Source: Ruegeria sp. Ofav3-42 (GTDB lineage Bacteria > Pseudomonadota > Alphaproteobacteria > Rhodobacterales > Rhodobacteraceae). Taken from it: a DNA stretch of 64,000 nucleotides. The DNA lies in the NCBI RefSeq assembly GCF_022347725.1, contig NZ_JAKRGB010000006.1, positions 62,001-126,000 on the forward strand, read 5' to 3'. The translations under genes were made by a program, and so were the position numbers. The notes below the pieces were generated by a model, which worked only from the letters and a program-made list of their open reading frames with translations, was not told the DNA's origin and made no database searches. This document shows positions 27,314 through 37,174 of the stretch, in pieces (the stretch's first letter is position 1; each line of letters begins with the position of its first letter).

Positions 27314-27835
27314 GTGGGTCCGGATTTAACCATTGTGCTGGGTGGCGCAGCCTCGGGCAAGTCGGCTTTTGCCGAACAACTTGTTGTTTCGTCAGGTAAA
27401 AAGAAGACTTATCTCGCAACATCACAAGTGTTTGATAACGAGATGAAACAGAAGGTTCAGCGCCACATAACCCAACGCGGCGAAGGATGGGAAACCATCG
27501 AAGCCCCCTATGACATTGGCCCGACACTGGCTAATCTGACCCCCGACGACGTCTGCCTGATCGACTGTGCTACCATGTGGCTGACAAATCACTTGCTGGC
27601 TGAAAACGATCTGCAACAGGCGCAAGGTGCGCTTTTGCAATCACTGCGCCTCTGTCGCGCGCAGGTCGTCATCGTCTCGAACGAAGTGGGGCACGGCATC
27701 GTCCCGGATAACGCCTTGTCCCGTCAGTTTCGCGAGGCGCAGGGGCGGTTGAACATCGCTTTGGCCGCTGAGGCCGATTTGGTTGTTCAAGTGACTGCTG
27801 GCCTTCCATTGGTTTTGAAGGGGCGATTGGATTGA
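27314..27835 (+). CDS. cobU: Adenosylcobinamide kinase / adenosylcobinamide-phosphate guanylyltransferase
   Basis: 173 residues from GTG 27314, chosen for GGAAGG about 9 bases upstream and because the conserved N-terminus (LTIVLGGAASGKSAFAEQLV, Walker A) begins there; the longer frame runs into the rpoH promoter. Further motifs are LIDCATMWLTNHLL and VVIVSNEVGHGIVPDN. The enzyme phosphorylates adenosylcobinamide and adds GMP during nucleotide-loop assembly of cobalamin. It overlaps the following phosphatase gene by 4 bases. The window's B12 user, ethylmalonyl-CoA mutase, needs its product. Confidence 0.95.
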   Translation: MGPDLTIVLGGAASGKSAFAEQLVVSSGKKKTYLATSQVFDNEMKQKVQRHITQRGEGWETIEAPYDIGPTLANLTPDDVCLIDCATMWLTNHLLAENDLQQAQGALLQSLRLCRAQVVIVSNEVGHGIVPDNALSRQFREAQGRLNIALAAEADLVVQVTAGLPLVLKGRLD

Positions 27836-28410
27836 CACGTTTGCATCTTGTACGCCACGGCCCGACCCACGCCAAAACCATGGTTGGCTGGTCAGATCTG
27901 CCCGCCGACCTGAGCGATCGCGCCGCCGTTGCCCGATTGCATGATCACTTGCCTGCCAATGCCGTTGTCGTATCCTCTGACCTATGCCGTGCCGCCGATA
28001 CCGCCACGGCCATTCAGGGCGCACGTCAGCGCCTTCCGCATTTGCCCGACCTGCGCGAGATCAACTTCGGCACGTGGGAGTTGCGTGGTTTCAAGGAAAT
28101 TGAGGCTGAAGACCCCGAACTTGCTTTCGCCTACTGGGACAACCCCGGCGATGTGCGCCCCCCGAACGGAGAAAGCTGGAACGATGTCCGGGCACGTGTA
28201 GACGCCGCCATTGACCAGTTGATCGCAGAGTACACCGGGTGTGATCTCGTGGTTGTTGCCCATTTTGGCGTGATTCTCACGCAAGTCCAACGGGCGCTCG
28301 ACGTCGACGCAAACGAAGCGCTAAGCCACCGCATCGACAATCTCTCGGTCACCGAAGTTACCCATCACGGAAATCGCTGGTCAGTCGGGCGGATCAATCA
28401 CCTTCCGTGA
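27832..28410 (+). CDS. Histidine phosphatase family protein (CobC-like)
   Basis: 192 residues starting with TTG 27832, overlapping the cobU stop. The phosphatase signature LHLVRHGPTH gives the nucleophilic His, with Arg in SSDLCRAADTA, Glu in the REINFGTWELRGF segment and the second His in VVVAHFGVIL. The FGxWE segment and the overlap with cobU fit alpha-ribazole-5'-phosphate phosphatase (CobC), which acts at the end of cobalamin nucleotide-loop assembly. Other family members are phosphoglycerate-mutase-like, so the specific role is inferred from context. Confidence 0.8.
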   Translation: MTRLHLVRHGPTHAKTMVGWSDLPADLSDRAAVARLHDHLPANAVVVSSDLCRAADTATAIQGARQRLPHLPDLREINFGTWELRGFKEIEAEDPELAFAYWDNPGDVRPPNGESWNDVRARVDAAIDQLIAEYTGCDLVVVAHFGVILTQVQRALDVDANEALSHRIDNLSVTEVTHHGNRWSVGRINHLP

Positions 28411-28468
28411 TGCAACCCCGCACAAATCACTGATTTACTGAATGGCGCAGCCACGCCATCGTTCCGTC

Positions 28469-29353
28469 ATGACTTATGATTTGTTTATCGGAGACCGCCT
28501 GTTTTCCAGCTGGTCAATGCGCGGGTGGCTGATGCTGGAGAAATTCGGCCTGCCCTATCGGTCCCACATGATCGGTTTGTATTCCGGCACCATGGCCGAG
28601 GATATGAAACCCCTTGCCCCTGCCCGCCTGGTTCCGGCGTTGCGATTGCCTGACGGTACGGTCGTCGGTGAAAGCCTGGCGATGGCGGAAACTTTGGCCG
28701 AATTGCATCCAGAAGCAGGCATGTGGCCCTCAGACCCTGCTGCAAGGGCGACGGCACGGTGGCTTTGCAGCGAAATGGCGGCTGGGTTCACCGCTTTGCG
28801 GGGACAATGCCCGATGCAGCTTAAACACTGCTGGCAAGGGTTCGAAGCATCGCCCGAAACAAGCGCCGATCTGCAACGGATTGAATCCCTGTGGGCCCAT
28901 GCCCGGAACGTCTCGGGCGCGATATCCGGTCCCCTGTTCGGCACATATTCGTTGGCGGACGTGTTTTATACACCAGTCGCGGCACGGATTATTGGCTACG
29001 GATTGCCAGTCTCCGACGCCAACCGCGAATACTGTCTTGAATTGCTGTCGGATACCCCGGTCCGCCAGTGGCGCGCGATGGGGCTGACCGTCCGCTACGA
29101 CCCGTTCCCATACGCGTTGGACCTGCCGTCGACCCCCTGGCCAGTCGGCGGGGTATCTCGGGCAACACCTGTTGAAGACACGGCATCAATCAATGACGCC
29201 TGCCCATACTCGGGCAAAGCAGTTACCGCTGTTCTTGATCTGGGTGGTCAACATTGGGGGTTCTGCAACCAGTTCTGTCGCGACAAAACCGTTGCCGATC
29301 CGGATGCCTGGCCAAAATTCACTGATATGATCCGCGCCGTTAACGATTCTTAA
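28469..29353 (+). CDS. Glutathione S-transferase-like protein with C-terminal Cys-rich module
   Basis: 294 residues from ATG 28469 (ATG 28442 also possible; neither has a good ribosome binding site). Residues 1-80 are a thioredoxin-fold GST N-domain (SSWSMRGWLMLEKFGLPY, then VPALRLPDGTVVGESLAMAETL). Residues about 85-205 are the helical C-domain. The last 60 residues add an unusual module with CPYSGK and, about 22 residues later, GFCNQFCRDK followed by VADPDAWPKF. The Cys pattern resembles TRASH/YHS-type metal-binding modules. Function unknown; thiol- or metal-linked reductase activity is conceivable. Confidence 0.78.
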   Translation: MTYDLFIGDRLFSSWSMRGWLMLEKFGLPYRSHMIGLYSGTMAEDMKPLAPARLVPALRLPDGTVVGESLAMAETLAELHPEAGMWPSDPAARATARWLCSEMAAGFTALRGQCPMQLKHCWQGFEASPETSADLQRIESLWAHARNVSGAISGPLFGTYSLADVFYTPVAARIIGYGLPVSDANREYCLELLSDTPVRQWRAMGLTVRYDPFPYALDLPSTPWPVGGVSRATPVEDTASINDACPYSGKAVTAVLDLGGQHWGFCNQFCRDKTVADPDAWPKFTDMIRAVNDS

Positions 29354-29370
29354 ACCGAGGCCATGGCAGC

Positions 29371-29397
29371 AACGACCTGTTAACCAAAAAGGTCGTT
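29371..29397 (+). promoter_or_regulatory. Hairpin covering the comM ribosome binding site
   Basis: AACGACCT (29371-29378) pairs perfectly with AGGTCGTT (29390-29397), with an 11-base loop, ending one base before the comM ATG at 29399. The AAGG ribosome binding site straddles the loop and 3' arm. There is no T-run, so a translational effect is more likely than termination. Confidence 0.5.
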
Positions 29398-29398
29398 C

Positions 29399-30913
29399 AT
29401 GGTCGCCCGCTCCCACACAGTCGCTTTTCAAGGGGTCGATGCCCGCCCGGTCGAGGTGCAATGCGCCGTCTCGCCGGGCCTGCCCGCCTTTTCCATCGTT
29501 GGCCTGCCCGACAAAGCTGTTTCCGAGGCACGGGATCGCGTCCGCAGCGCGCTGAGTTCGATGGCGATCGCCTTGCCGTCAAAACGGATCACGATAAACC
29601 TGTCTCCGGCGGACTTGCCCAAGGAAGGCAGCCATTTCGACCTTCCCATCGCCGTTGCGCTGTTGTCGGCATTAGAGATCATCCCTGCAGACGCCGCTGA
29701 AGGTTCGGTATCGCTGGGCGAGTTGTCTCTGGATGGCTCGTTAGTACCGGTCGTTGGTGCTCTGCCCGCCGCCATGACCGCTGCAGCTGAGGACCGGGCA
29801 TTACTTTGCCCCCGCGCGTCCAGCGCCGAGGCCGCATGGGTCGACGCGACACAAGTCATCGGGGCTGGGTCATTGGGCGACGTCGTACGGCATTTCTCTG
29901 GACAGTCCCCGCTGCCCGCTGCGCAACCGGGCGAAGTCAGCCTCGCGCCCAGCGCGCGTGATCTGCGCGACGTAAAAGGGCAGGAGCGCGCCAAGCGAGC
30001 TTTGGAAATCGCGGCGGCGGGCCGACACCACCTGATCATGACCGGCACGCCCGGATCGGGCAAATCCATGCTGGCTGCGCGCCTGCCCGGAATTCTTCCG
30101 CCTCTGACACCGACCGAGGCGCTTGAAACCTCGATGATCCAATCCCTTTGCGGCCTTTTGGACGAGGGTGGCATCAGTCGCAGCCGCCCATTTCGCGAAC
30201 CGCACCACACGGCATCCATGGCCGCTATTGTTGGTGGTGGCCGTGGCGCCAAGCCGGGCGAGATATCATTGGCCCATAACGGCGTCCTGTTCATGGACGA
30301 ATTCCCCGAATTTCCCCGCACGGTTCTGGAAACCCTGCGCCAACCCATCGAAACCGGAGAAGTCATGGTTGCGCGCGCAAATGCGCATGTGAAGTACCCC
30401 TGCCGGTTCATGCTGGTGGCGGCCGCCAACCCCTGCAAATGCGGGTACCTGACCGACCCTGGACGCGCTTGTTCCCGCGCGCCGGTATGCGGAGAGGACT
30501 ATCTGGGTCGTATATCGGGGCCTTTAATGGACCGGTTTGACTTGCGGATCGAGGTGCCGCCGGTCGGATTTACCGATCTGGATTTACCGCCATCGGGCGA
30601 CAGTTCGGCCACGGTGGCTGCACGCGTTGAACAAGCCCGCGCAATTCAGGCCGAGCGCTTTCGCGAAACCCCGTCGACGCGCCAAAACGCCGATGTGGAA
30701 GGCAAACTGCTGGAAGAAATTGCTGCCCCAGATGCCGAAGGCAAAGAACTGTTGCTGAGGGCCGCCGAGCGCTTTGGCCTGTCGGCGCGGGCCTTTCACC
30801 GCATCCTACGGGTCGCTCGTACGATAGCCGACTTGGACGGTGTGCCGGATGTCCGGCGCCCCCATGTGGCCGAGGCGCTGAGTTTTCGCATCAGCGCCAA
30901 GGCAGCACTTTAG
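29399..30913 (+). CDS. comM: YifB/ComM family AAA+ ATPase (Mg-chelatase-like)
   Basis: 504 residues, standard length. An N-terminal Lon-protease-like domain (about 1-170, with [22 protein letters not shown]) precedes the AAA+ core. That core has Walker A in [20 protein letters not shown], Walker B in [11 protein letters not shown], and the Cys-rich insertion [10 protein letters not shown]. ComM is a hexameric helicase that promotes branch migration during integration of transforming DNA, so its presence bears on natural transformation or recombination. Its 3' end overlaps gshB by 4 bases tail to tail. Confidence 0.95.
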   Translation: MVARSHTVAFQGVDARPVEVQCAVSPGLPAFSIVGLPDKAVSEARDRVRSALSSMAIALPSKRITINLSPADLPKEGSHFDLPIAVALLSALEIIPADAAEGSVSLGELSLDGSLVPVVGALPAAMTAAAEDRALLCPRASSAEAAWVDATQVIGAGSLGDVVRHFSGQSPLPAAQPGEVSLAPSARDLRDVKGQERAKRALEIAAAGRHHLIMTGTPGSGKSMLAARLPGILPPLTPTEALETSMIQSLCGLLDEGGISRSRPFREPHHTASMAAIVGGGRGAKPGEISLAHNGVLFMDEFPEFPRTVLETLRQPIETGEVMVARANAHVKYPCRFMLVAAANPCKCGYLTDPGRACSRAPVCGEDYLGRISGPLMDRFDLRIEVPPVGFTDLDLPPSGDSSATVAARVEQARAIQAERFRETPSTRQNADVEGKLLEEIAAPDAEGKELLLRAAERFGLSARAFHRILRVARTIADLDGVPDVRRPHVAEALSFRISAKAAL

Positions 30914-31842
30914 AGTTTGGCTTCGATCGCTTGCCAGATTTTTTCTGCGACATTCACGCCGTTGAACCGTTCCAACTCCTGAATACCGGTTGGTGAGGTC
31001 ACGTTGATCTCGGTCAGGTAATCCCCAATCACGTCGATCCCTACGAAGATCTGGCCTTTCTCCTTCAGCAATGGACCAATCGCCGCACAGATTTCCATGT
31101 CGCGATCCGTCAAACCAATTTTCTCAGGACGGCCGCCTACATGCATGTTCGAACGGGTCTCACCAGCGGCTGGCACGCGGTTGATCGCGCCTACGGCCTC
31201 GCCGTCGACCAGAATGACACGTTTGTCGCCGTTGCTGACATCCGGCAGGAACTTCTGAACGATCAGAGGCTCGCGCGAGAACCCGGTGAACAGCTCATGT
31301 AACGAGGTCAGGTTGCGGTCATTTGCATCCAGCCGAAAAACTCCCGCGCCGCCATTGCCATAGAGCGGCTTGAGAATGACGTCGCCGTGCTTTTCCTTGA
31401 ACGCTTTGATCGTCTGCAGGTCGCGCGCAATCGTTGTCGGCGGGGTCAGGTCCGGAAAATCCAGGACCAGCAGTTTTTCGGGGTAGTTGCGTACCCAGAA
31501 TGGATCGTTGACCACCAGAACCTGCCCCTTGAGCCGGTCCAACAGGTGGGTCGACGTGATGTAGTGCATATCGAAAGGCGGGTCCTGACGCAGCCAGATC
31601 ACATCAAATTCAGAAAGGTCCACTTCGCGCTCGGGGCCTAGTTCCGCCGGATTGCCCGCTACCCGCCGAACCTTCATGTCCTGACCGCGCGCAGTGATCC
31701 GCCCTTCTTGATACGCCAGCTGGTCCGGGCTGTAGAAAAACAGCGTGTGCCCACGCGCCTGCGCCTCTTCGGCCAGCCGGAATGAGCTGTCGGCATTGAT
31801 ATCCACGGCCCCGATCGGGTCCATCTGAAAGGCGATTTTCAT
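30910..31842 (-). CDS. gshB: Glutathione synthetase
   Basis: 310 residues, the usual proteobacterial size. The N-domain begins [20 protein letters not shown]. The ATP-grasp part shows [35 protein letters not shown] and the C-terminal [19 protein letters not shown] with the Mg-binding Asn. It joins glycine to gamma-glutamylcysteine. ATG 31842 follows GAGGG. Downstream of yraN and rsmI on the same strand with a 61-base gap, it probably belongs to that unit. It supplies thiol for the GST-like protein nearby. Confidence 0.97.
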   Translation of the reverse strand: MKIAFQMDPIGAVDINADSSFRLAEEAQARGHTLFFYSPDQLAYQEGRITARGQDMKVRRVAGNPAELGPEREVDLSEFDVIWLRQDPPFDMHYITSTHLLDRLKGQVLVVNDPFWVRNYPEKLLVLDFPDLTPPTTIARDLQTIKAFKEKHGDVILKPLYGNGGAGVFRLDANDRNLTSLHELFTGFSREPLIVQKFLPDVSNGDKRVILVDGEAVGAINRVPAAGETRSNMHVGGRPEKIGLTDRDMEICAAIGPLLKEKGQIFVGIDVIGDYLTEINVTSPTGIQELERFNGVNVAEKIWQAIEAKL

Positions 31843-31903
31843 GGCGTGTCCCTCAGTTTCACGCCAGATACATGGCCCAGCAGGGCTGGCGGTTCAATGG
31901 GGA

Positions 31904-32275
31904 TCAACCCAGATCGAACGCGTTTTCGATGATTTGAACGGCACCTGAGGTATCGACCAAAGCCGCATCAAATCGCACATTCGTCAGCTGGCCGTTTGGC
32001 TCAGTCTCAAGGAAATGGGCGGCAGAGGCGCAAATCCTGTCCATTTGTCGCCTGTTGATCCGGCTTGCTGCCGCATCAAAACTGCTGCTTTTCTTCACCT
32101 CAATAAAAACGACACCCTCCGCGTCGCGCGCAATCAGGTCGATCTCTCCGCCCACGCCGCGCCAGCGTTGGTGAGCTATGGAAAATCCACGGCGTTCGTA
32201 CTCTGCCGCGACCTGTCGCTCCGCCGCCTGCCCGGCGTGATAAGAAACCGAGCTTCGAACGGATCGCGCAGACAT
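31904..32275 (-). CDS. yraN: YraN family (UPF0102) endonuclease-like protein
   Basis: 123 residues. The restriction-endonuclease-like core is visible: GQAAERQVAAEYERRGF, WRGVGGEIDLIARD and VVFIEVKKSS, giving the E...D...ExK metal-binding pattern. The family is often encoded beside rsmI, as here: its ATG at 32275 lies one base after the rsmI stop, suggesting coupling. The biological substrate is unknown; Holliday-junction or other DNA processing has been suggested for this fold. Confidence 0.93.
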   Translation of the reverse strand: MSARSVRSSVSYHAGQAAERQVAAEYERRGFSIAHQRWRGVGGEIDLIARDAEGVVFIEVKKSSSFDAAASRINRRQMDRICASAAHFLETEPNGQLTNVRFDAALVDTSGAVQIIENAFDLG

Positions 32276-32276
32276 G

Positions 32277-33134
32277 TCATCCCTTTCCCAGTTTCAGAGC
32301 CTTCTGATAAATCGGACGGCGCGGCAGTTTGTACATCTCTGACACCAGATCAGCCGCATCCCGAACCGAATGGGTCTCCAAGGCTCGTTTCAAAGCCTCT
32401 TCTATGTCGGATTCGTTAACAGTTTCCGAATGCCCCCGGTCCACCAGCAAAACGATTTCGCCCTTGACGGTCTGCCCCTGCAACTCTGCAGCCAATTCCT
32501 CCAATGACCCACGCCGGACCTCTTCGAACTTCTTCGTAAGTTCGCGGCACATCGCAGCTTGGCGGTTTCCGCCCAGCACCTCGGCCAGATCGGACAAACA
32601 CGCCGCGACGCGCTTGGGCGACTCGTAAAAGACCAGAGTGCCCGGCACATCCCGCAACGCTTCGATCCGGGACCTGCGTGCGCCCGAGGCGTTTGGCAGG
32701 AACCCGGCAAAAAAGAACGCGTCAGTCGGCAACCCCGCCAGCGTCAGCGCCATCACCGCCGCGGAAGGCCCCGGCGCACAAGTCACCATATGACCCGCCT
32801 CGGCTGCTTGCTTACCCAGATCATATCCGGGATCAGCGATCAGAGGCATTCCGGCCTCGGACGCATAAGCCACAGACTTTCCATCCTGCAGCGCATCAAG
32901 GATTTTCCCTCGTGCACCCGCACCACTGTGGTCGTGATAGGCCAAGATTCGGCGGCCATCCAAGGGCACGCCATGTATCTCCATCAATCGACGCAAGCTG
33001 CGCGTGTCTTCGGCGGCGATCACGTCTGCTGACGCCAGCACATCCAGCGCCCTGAGCGTGATATCGCGCGCCGTTCCAATCGGAGTGGCAATAAAATACA
33101 GGCCAGCGCCCAATCTTACTTTTTGGAAATTCAA
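32277..33134 (-). CDS. rsmI: 16S rRNA (cytidine-1402-2'-O)-methyltransferase
   Basis: 285 residues from TTG 33134, with GAGGG about 8 bases upstream. Tetrapyrrole-methylase fold: LYFIATPIGTARDITLRALD, AEDTRSLRRLMEIHG, YASEAGMPLIADPGYDL and YESPKRV. RsmI adds the 2'-O-methyl to C1402 in the ribosomal decoding centre. It is the first gene of rsmI-yraN-gshB and diverges from the lipoprotein gene at 33223. The 88-base gap holds a short CCCGG-tcg-CCGGG hairpin at 33191-33203 and presumably both promoters. Confidence 0.96.
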   Translation of the reverse strand: MNFQKVRLGAGLYFIATPIGTARDITLRALDVLASADVIAAEDTRSLRRLMEIHGVPLDGRRILAYHDHSGAGARGKILDALQDGKSVAYASEAGMPLIADPGYDLGKQAAEAGHMVTCAPGPSAAVMALTLAGLPTDAFFFAGFLPNASGARRSRIEALRDVPGTLVFYESPKRVAACLSDLAEVLGGNRQAAMCRELTKKFEEVRRGSLEELAAELQGQTVKGEIVLLVDRGHSETVNESDIEEALKRALETHSVRDAADLVSEMYKLPRRPIYQKALKLGKG

Positions 33135-33222
33135 AGCTGGACCCTCACAGCGTGACGTTTATTATCGCGACCTAACAGATTGGCGGCATCCCCGGTCGCC
33201 GGGACAGGGAGTTTTCATTTAG

Positions 33223-34395
33223 ATGTTTACCGTTTGCAAGCCCGTTCGCAAGCTGGCGAAGTCCGCCGCGATCCTGGCAACCGCCGCATTGCTGGCCGCA
33301 TGTGAGCCCGGTGGCCTGGGTGGAGGACCGTCAATCAACACGTCCAAACCCGTTCCGGTCGCCCTGTTGGTGCCGACGGGATCGGGAAATTCCGGTGACG
33401 CAGCATTGGCGCGGAGCCTTGAAAACGCGGCCCGCCTGGCGATGGCTGACCTGCAAAACGTACAGATCGACCTTCGCGTTTATGACACGAAGGGCAGCTC
33501 GAACACCGCTGCGACGGTTGCACAGCAGGCGGTTGCCGACGGTGCGAAGATTATACTTGGCCCGGTCTACGCGCAGGCGGCGAACTCTGCCGGTCTGTCT
33601 GTCCTCAACAACAACGTCAACGTTCTTTCCTTCTCGAACAATACCAGCATCGCGGGCGGCAACGTCTTCGTGTTGGGCCCGACCTTTCAGAACACGGCTA
33701 ACCGTCTGGTCAATTTTGCCGGATCGCAGGGCAAGACCGGTATGGTCATCGTCCACAGTAACGATGCCGCCGGTCAGCTTGGCCAGTCGGCGATCGCAAA
33801 CGCACTTAGCAGCAGCCGCGTGAACAATGCAGGGACGGTCGGCTATGACCGTTCGCAGCAGGGCGTCATCAATTCTGTCCCGACAATCAAGGCGACCGTG
33901 GATTCTTCTGGCGCGGATTCGCTGTTTTTGACGGCCACGACAGCTGGCGCGCTGCCACTGTACACCCAATTGCTGCCCGAGGCCGGTGTTTCGCCGGCAA
34001 CAACCCAGTTCGTCGGCCTGACACGTTGGGACATTCCGGCGCAAACCCTGGAACTGCCCGGTGTACAGGGCGGCTGGTTCGCCCTGCCCGACCCGGCCAA
34101 AGCGCAGGCCTATCGTCAGCGATACAACAACACCTATGGCGAGGCCCCGCACCCGATCAGTGGGCTGGCCTATGACGGCATTGCAGCGATTGCGGCTTTG
34201 GTCAGCCAGGGAAAATCCGATGCACTGACCGCGTCGGCCCTGACACAGAACGCCGGGTTCCAGGGCGTCGGCGGTATTTTCCGCCTGCGGTCTGACGGCA
34301 CGAACGAACGCGGTCTGGCCGTTGCCACGATCCAGAACAAACAGGTAGTAGTGATTGACTCCGCCCCTCAAAGCTTCTCCGGCGCCGGTTTCTGA
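33223..34395 (+). CDS. Penicillin-binding protein activator lipoprotein (LpoA/LppC-like)
   Basis: 390 residues. The N-terminus has a basic region, a hydrophobic stretch and the lipobox LLAAC (Cys about residue 27), so it is a lipoprotein. The rest is a type I periplasmic-binding fold (PVPVALLVPTGSG, DTKGSSNTAATVAQQAVADGAK, KIILGPVYAQA) like the C-domain of LpoA. In enterobacteria LpoA stimulates PBP1A from the outer membrane; the alphaproteobacterial homologues are shorter and untested. It shares the local rsmI neighbourhood seen for LppC in other genomes. Its 3' end overlaps the glnD start by about 41 bases. Confidence 0.85.
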   Translation: MFTVCKPVRKLAKSAAILATAALLAACEPGGLGGGPSINTSKPVPVALLVPTGSGNSGDAALARSLENAARLAMADLQNVQIDLRVYDTKGSSNTAATVAQQAVADGAKIILGPVYAQAANSAGLSVLNNNVNVLSFSNNTSIAGGNVFVLGPTFQNTANRLVNFAGSQGKTGMVIVHSNDAAGQLGQSAIANALSSSRVNNAGTVGYDRSQQGVINSVPTIKATVDSSGADSLFLTATTAGALPLYTQLLPEAGVSPATTQFVGLTRWDIPAQTLELPGVQGGWFALPDPAKAQAYRQRYNNTYGEAPHPISGLAYDGIAAIAALVSQGKSDALTASALTQNAGFQGVGGIFRLRSDGTNERGLAVATIQNKQVVVIDSAPQSFSGAGF

Positions 34396-37174
34396 TCAGC
34401 CGGTGCTGACGCTCACCCCCAAGGGTGAGCTGATCTGCCCGGCCGATGAAATTTTCGACAGTAACGCCGTCATGGCACAGCTGTCGGAAGCCTTTGAAAA
34501 CACACAGGACAATGGCGCGCGGCGAAATGAAACCGTGCGCATTCTTCGTGACGCCCAAAAGGCAGGGCGCAAGGCTATTGCGGATGCGTTCGCCAAGCGC
34601 CCCTTTGACGCAAGGCCCCTGACCCGGTCGTACACCTATCTGACAGATGGGCTTGTTTGCACCGCCATGCAGGTGGCCAGCGTGCACCTTCATCCCCTGG
34701 CCACACCGACGCAGGGCGAAAAGATCGCCGTTCTGGCCGTAGGCGGGTATGGGCGCGGTGAGATGGCCCCGGCCTCAGACGTCGATCTGCTGTTTCTGAC
34801 GCCTTACAAAATCACCGCCTGGGCCGAGAGTGTCATCGAATCCATGCTCTACATCCTTTGGGACTTGCGCCTGAAGGTCGGCCATTCGTCCCGAACCATT
34901 AAGGATTGCCTGCGTTTGGGGGCCGATGATTTCACCATCCGCACCGCTATGCTTGAGCAGCGATACCTGGCCGGGGACGCCGCCCTTGCCGAAGAGCTGG
35001 ATAACCGCCTGAAGATCGACCTGTTCAAAGGCAGCGAACGCCAGTTCATTGAGGCCAAACTGCAGGAACGTGACGAGCGCCACCACAAACAGGGCGAGCG
35101 CTATATGGTCGAGCCCAATGTAAAAGAAGGTAAAGGCGGATTGCGCGATCTGCAGTCTCTCTATTGGATCGCGAAGTATATCTACGGCGTTCAGGACGTG
35201 GCCGAATTGGTTCCGCTGGGTCTTTTCACACCTGACGAGTTCAACACCTTTGTCGAGGCCGAGGAATTCCTGTGGGCCGTCCGATCACATCTTCATCTGG
35301 TGACCGGGCGCGCGACAGAACAACTGACCTTTGACCTGCAGGTCGAGGTGGCCGACCGGATGGGATATGAGGATCGGGCTGGACGCCGCGCAGTCGAAGT
35401 GTTTATGCAGCGCTATTTCCGCGAGGCCACACAGGTCGGAGAACTGACCCGAATATTCCTGACCAAGCTAGAGGCGGCCCATGTGAAGGGCGAAGCCCTG
35501 TTGGAACGTATCTTCCGGCGCAGGCCGCGCGTCAAAGCAGGTTACAGGGTCGTTCACGGCCGTCTGGATGTGGCGGACCCGAAGAAGTTCCTTGCCGACA
35601 AGTTAAACCTGTTGCGCCTATTCGATGAAGGGCTACGGACCGGGATGCTGATCCATCCGGATGCAATGCGGCTGGTCACCGCCAATCTGGATCTGATCGA
35701 CGATGACATGCGCCACGACAAAGAGGCGCAACGCATTTTTCTGGACCTGATGCTGAAGCACGGCAACCCGGAGCGCGCCCTGCGTCGAATGAACGAACTG
35801 GGTGTATTGTCGGCGTTTCTGCCGGAGTTCGAGCATATCGTGGCGATGATGCAGTTCAACATGTATCACAGCTATACGGTGGACGAGCACACGATCCAGA
35901 CCATCGTAAATCTGGCCCAGATCGAACGCGGTGAATTGGTCGAATCCCTGCCGTTGGCCTCATCGATCCTGGAACGTGGGATCAATCGCAAGGTACTCTA
36001 CGTGGCGTTGTTGCTGCACGACATCGCCAAGGGCCGGCCGGAAGATCATTCCATTCTGGGTGCTCAGATCGCACGCAAGGTCGCGCCGCGACTGGGTCTG
36101 AACAAATCGGACTCGGAAACCGTGGAATGGCTGGTGCGGTATCACCTTTTGATGTCGGACATGGCGCAGAAACGCGACATCTCGGACCCGCGCACGGTGC
36201 GCGACTTTGCCAAGGCGGTGAAGACGGTCAAACGGCTGGATCTGCTGACGGTTCTGACGGTGTGCGACATTCGCGGTGTCGGCCCGAACACATGGAACAA
36301 CTGGAAAGCCACCCTGCTGCGCGCCCTGCACGCCGAAACCAAGCGCGCACTGGAAACCGGTATGGAGGACCTCAACCGGGCCAACCGTGGCGCGGAAGCC
36401 AAAAAGGCTCTTCGCTCGGCACTGGCCGAATGGTCCAAGGTAGATCTGAAGGCCGAGACAGGACGGCACTATGCGCCCTACTGGCAGGGTCTGAACCTGT
36501 CGACACATATTGAGTTCGCGGAAATGCTGCGGGCGCTGGAACACAGCGGCGACCCCGGCGCGATGGAAATCCGCCTGCACCCGGACGAAGACCGTGATGC
36601 GACGCGCGCCTGTTTTGCCATGGCAGACCACCCGGGTATTTTCGCGCGCATTGCCGGCGCGCTGGCACTGGTCGGGGCCAATGTGGTCGATGCGCGCAGT
36701 TATACGACCAAGGATGGTTACGTGACCGATGCGTTCTGGATACAGGACGCCGAAGGCCACCCGTTCGAGGCCAGCCGCCTGCCGCGCCTGACTCAGATGA
36801 TCCACAAGACGCTCAAAGGTGAAGTCGTGGCGCGTGATGCGCTGAAATCGCGCGACAAGATCAAGAAGCGGGAACGCGCCTTCAACGTGCCGACCCATAT
36901 CATCTTCGACAATGACGGATCAGAGATCTACACCATCATCGAGGTCGATACGCGCGATCGTCCGGGCCTGCTGTATGACCTGACCAGAACGCTGGCGGCA
37001 GCCAATGTCTATATCGCCAACGCCGTGATTGCGACCTATGGCGAACAGGTGGTCGATACCTTTTATGTCAAAGACATGTTCGGCCTGAAATACCATTCTG
37101 AAAGCAAGCAACGTGGACTTGAGGCCAAGCTGCGCAAAGCCATCACCGAAGGGGCGGAGCGCGCGATCTCATGA
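34355..37174 (+). CDS. glnD: [Protein-PII] uridylyltransferase / uridylyl-removing enzyme
   Basis: 939 residues from TTG 34355, within the end of the lipoprotein gene; GTG 34403 is an alternative. The order is the standard one: nucleotidyltransferase (AVGGYGRGEMAPASDVDLLF), helical domain, HD hydrolase (YTVDEHTIQTI and LLHDIAKGRPEDHS), and two C-terminal ACT domains (ATRACFAMADHPGIFARIAGA and VDTRDRPGLLYDLTRTLA). GlnD uridylylates PII when glutamine is low and removes UMP when it is high, setting nitrogen control. All catalytic motifs seem intact. The start is the uncertain part. Confidence 0.96.
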   Translation: MTPPLKASPAPVSDQPVLTLTPKGELICPADEIFDSNAVMAQLSEAFENTQDNGARRNETVRILRDAQKAGRKAIADAFAKRPFDARPLTRSYTYLTDGLVCTAMQVASVHLHPLATPTQGEKIAVLAVGGYGRGEMAPASDVDLLFLTPYKITAWAESVIESMLYILWDLRLKVGHSSRTIKDCLRLGADDFTIRTAMLEQRYLAGDAALAEELDNRLKIDLFKGSERQFIEAKLQERDERHHKQGERYMVEPNVKEGKGGLRDLQSLYWIAKYIYGVQDVAELVPLGLFTPDEFNTFVEAEEFLWAVRSHLHLVTGRATEQLTFDLQVEVADRMGYEDRAGRRAVEVFMQRYFREATQVGELTRIFLTKLEAAHVKGEALLERIFRRRPRVKAGYRVVHGRLDVADPKKFLADKLNLLRLFDEGLRTGMLIHPDAMRLVTANLDLIDDDMRHDKEAQRIFLDLMLKHGNPERALRRMNELGVLSAFLPEFEHIVAMMQFNMYHSYTVDEHTIQTIVNLAQIERGELVESLPLASSILERGINRKVLYVALLLHDIAKGRPEDHSILGAQIARKVAPRLGLNKSDSETVEWLVRYHLLMSDMAQKRDISDPRTVRDFAKAVKTVKRLDLLTVLTVCDIRGVGPNTWNNWKATLLRALHAETKRALETGMEDLNRANRGAEAKKALRSALAEWSKVDLKAETGRHYAPYWQGLNLSTHIEFAEMLRALEHSGDPGAMEIRLHPDEDRDATRACFAMADHPGIFARIAGALALVGANVVDARSYTTKDGYVTDAFWIQDAEGHPFEASRLPRLTQMIHKTLKGEVVARDALKSRDKIKKRERAFNVPTHIIFDNDGSEIYTIIEVDTRDRPGLLYDLTRTLAAANVYIANAVIATYGEQVVDTFYVKDMFGLKYHSESKQRGLEAKLRKAITEGAERAIS

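Noticed and set aside
29328-29355. TTAACGATTC-TTAA before comM as another CtrA site
   Set aside because: The spacing is 6 rather than 7 bases and the second TTAA lacks the trailing C, so it does not meet the consensus used at luxR and luxI.
33191-33203. CCCGG-tcg-CCGGG hairpin as a terminator or switch before the LpoA-like gene
   Set aside because: A 5-bp stem is common by chance in high-GC DNA, and it does not cover the start or lead to a T-run.
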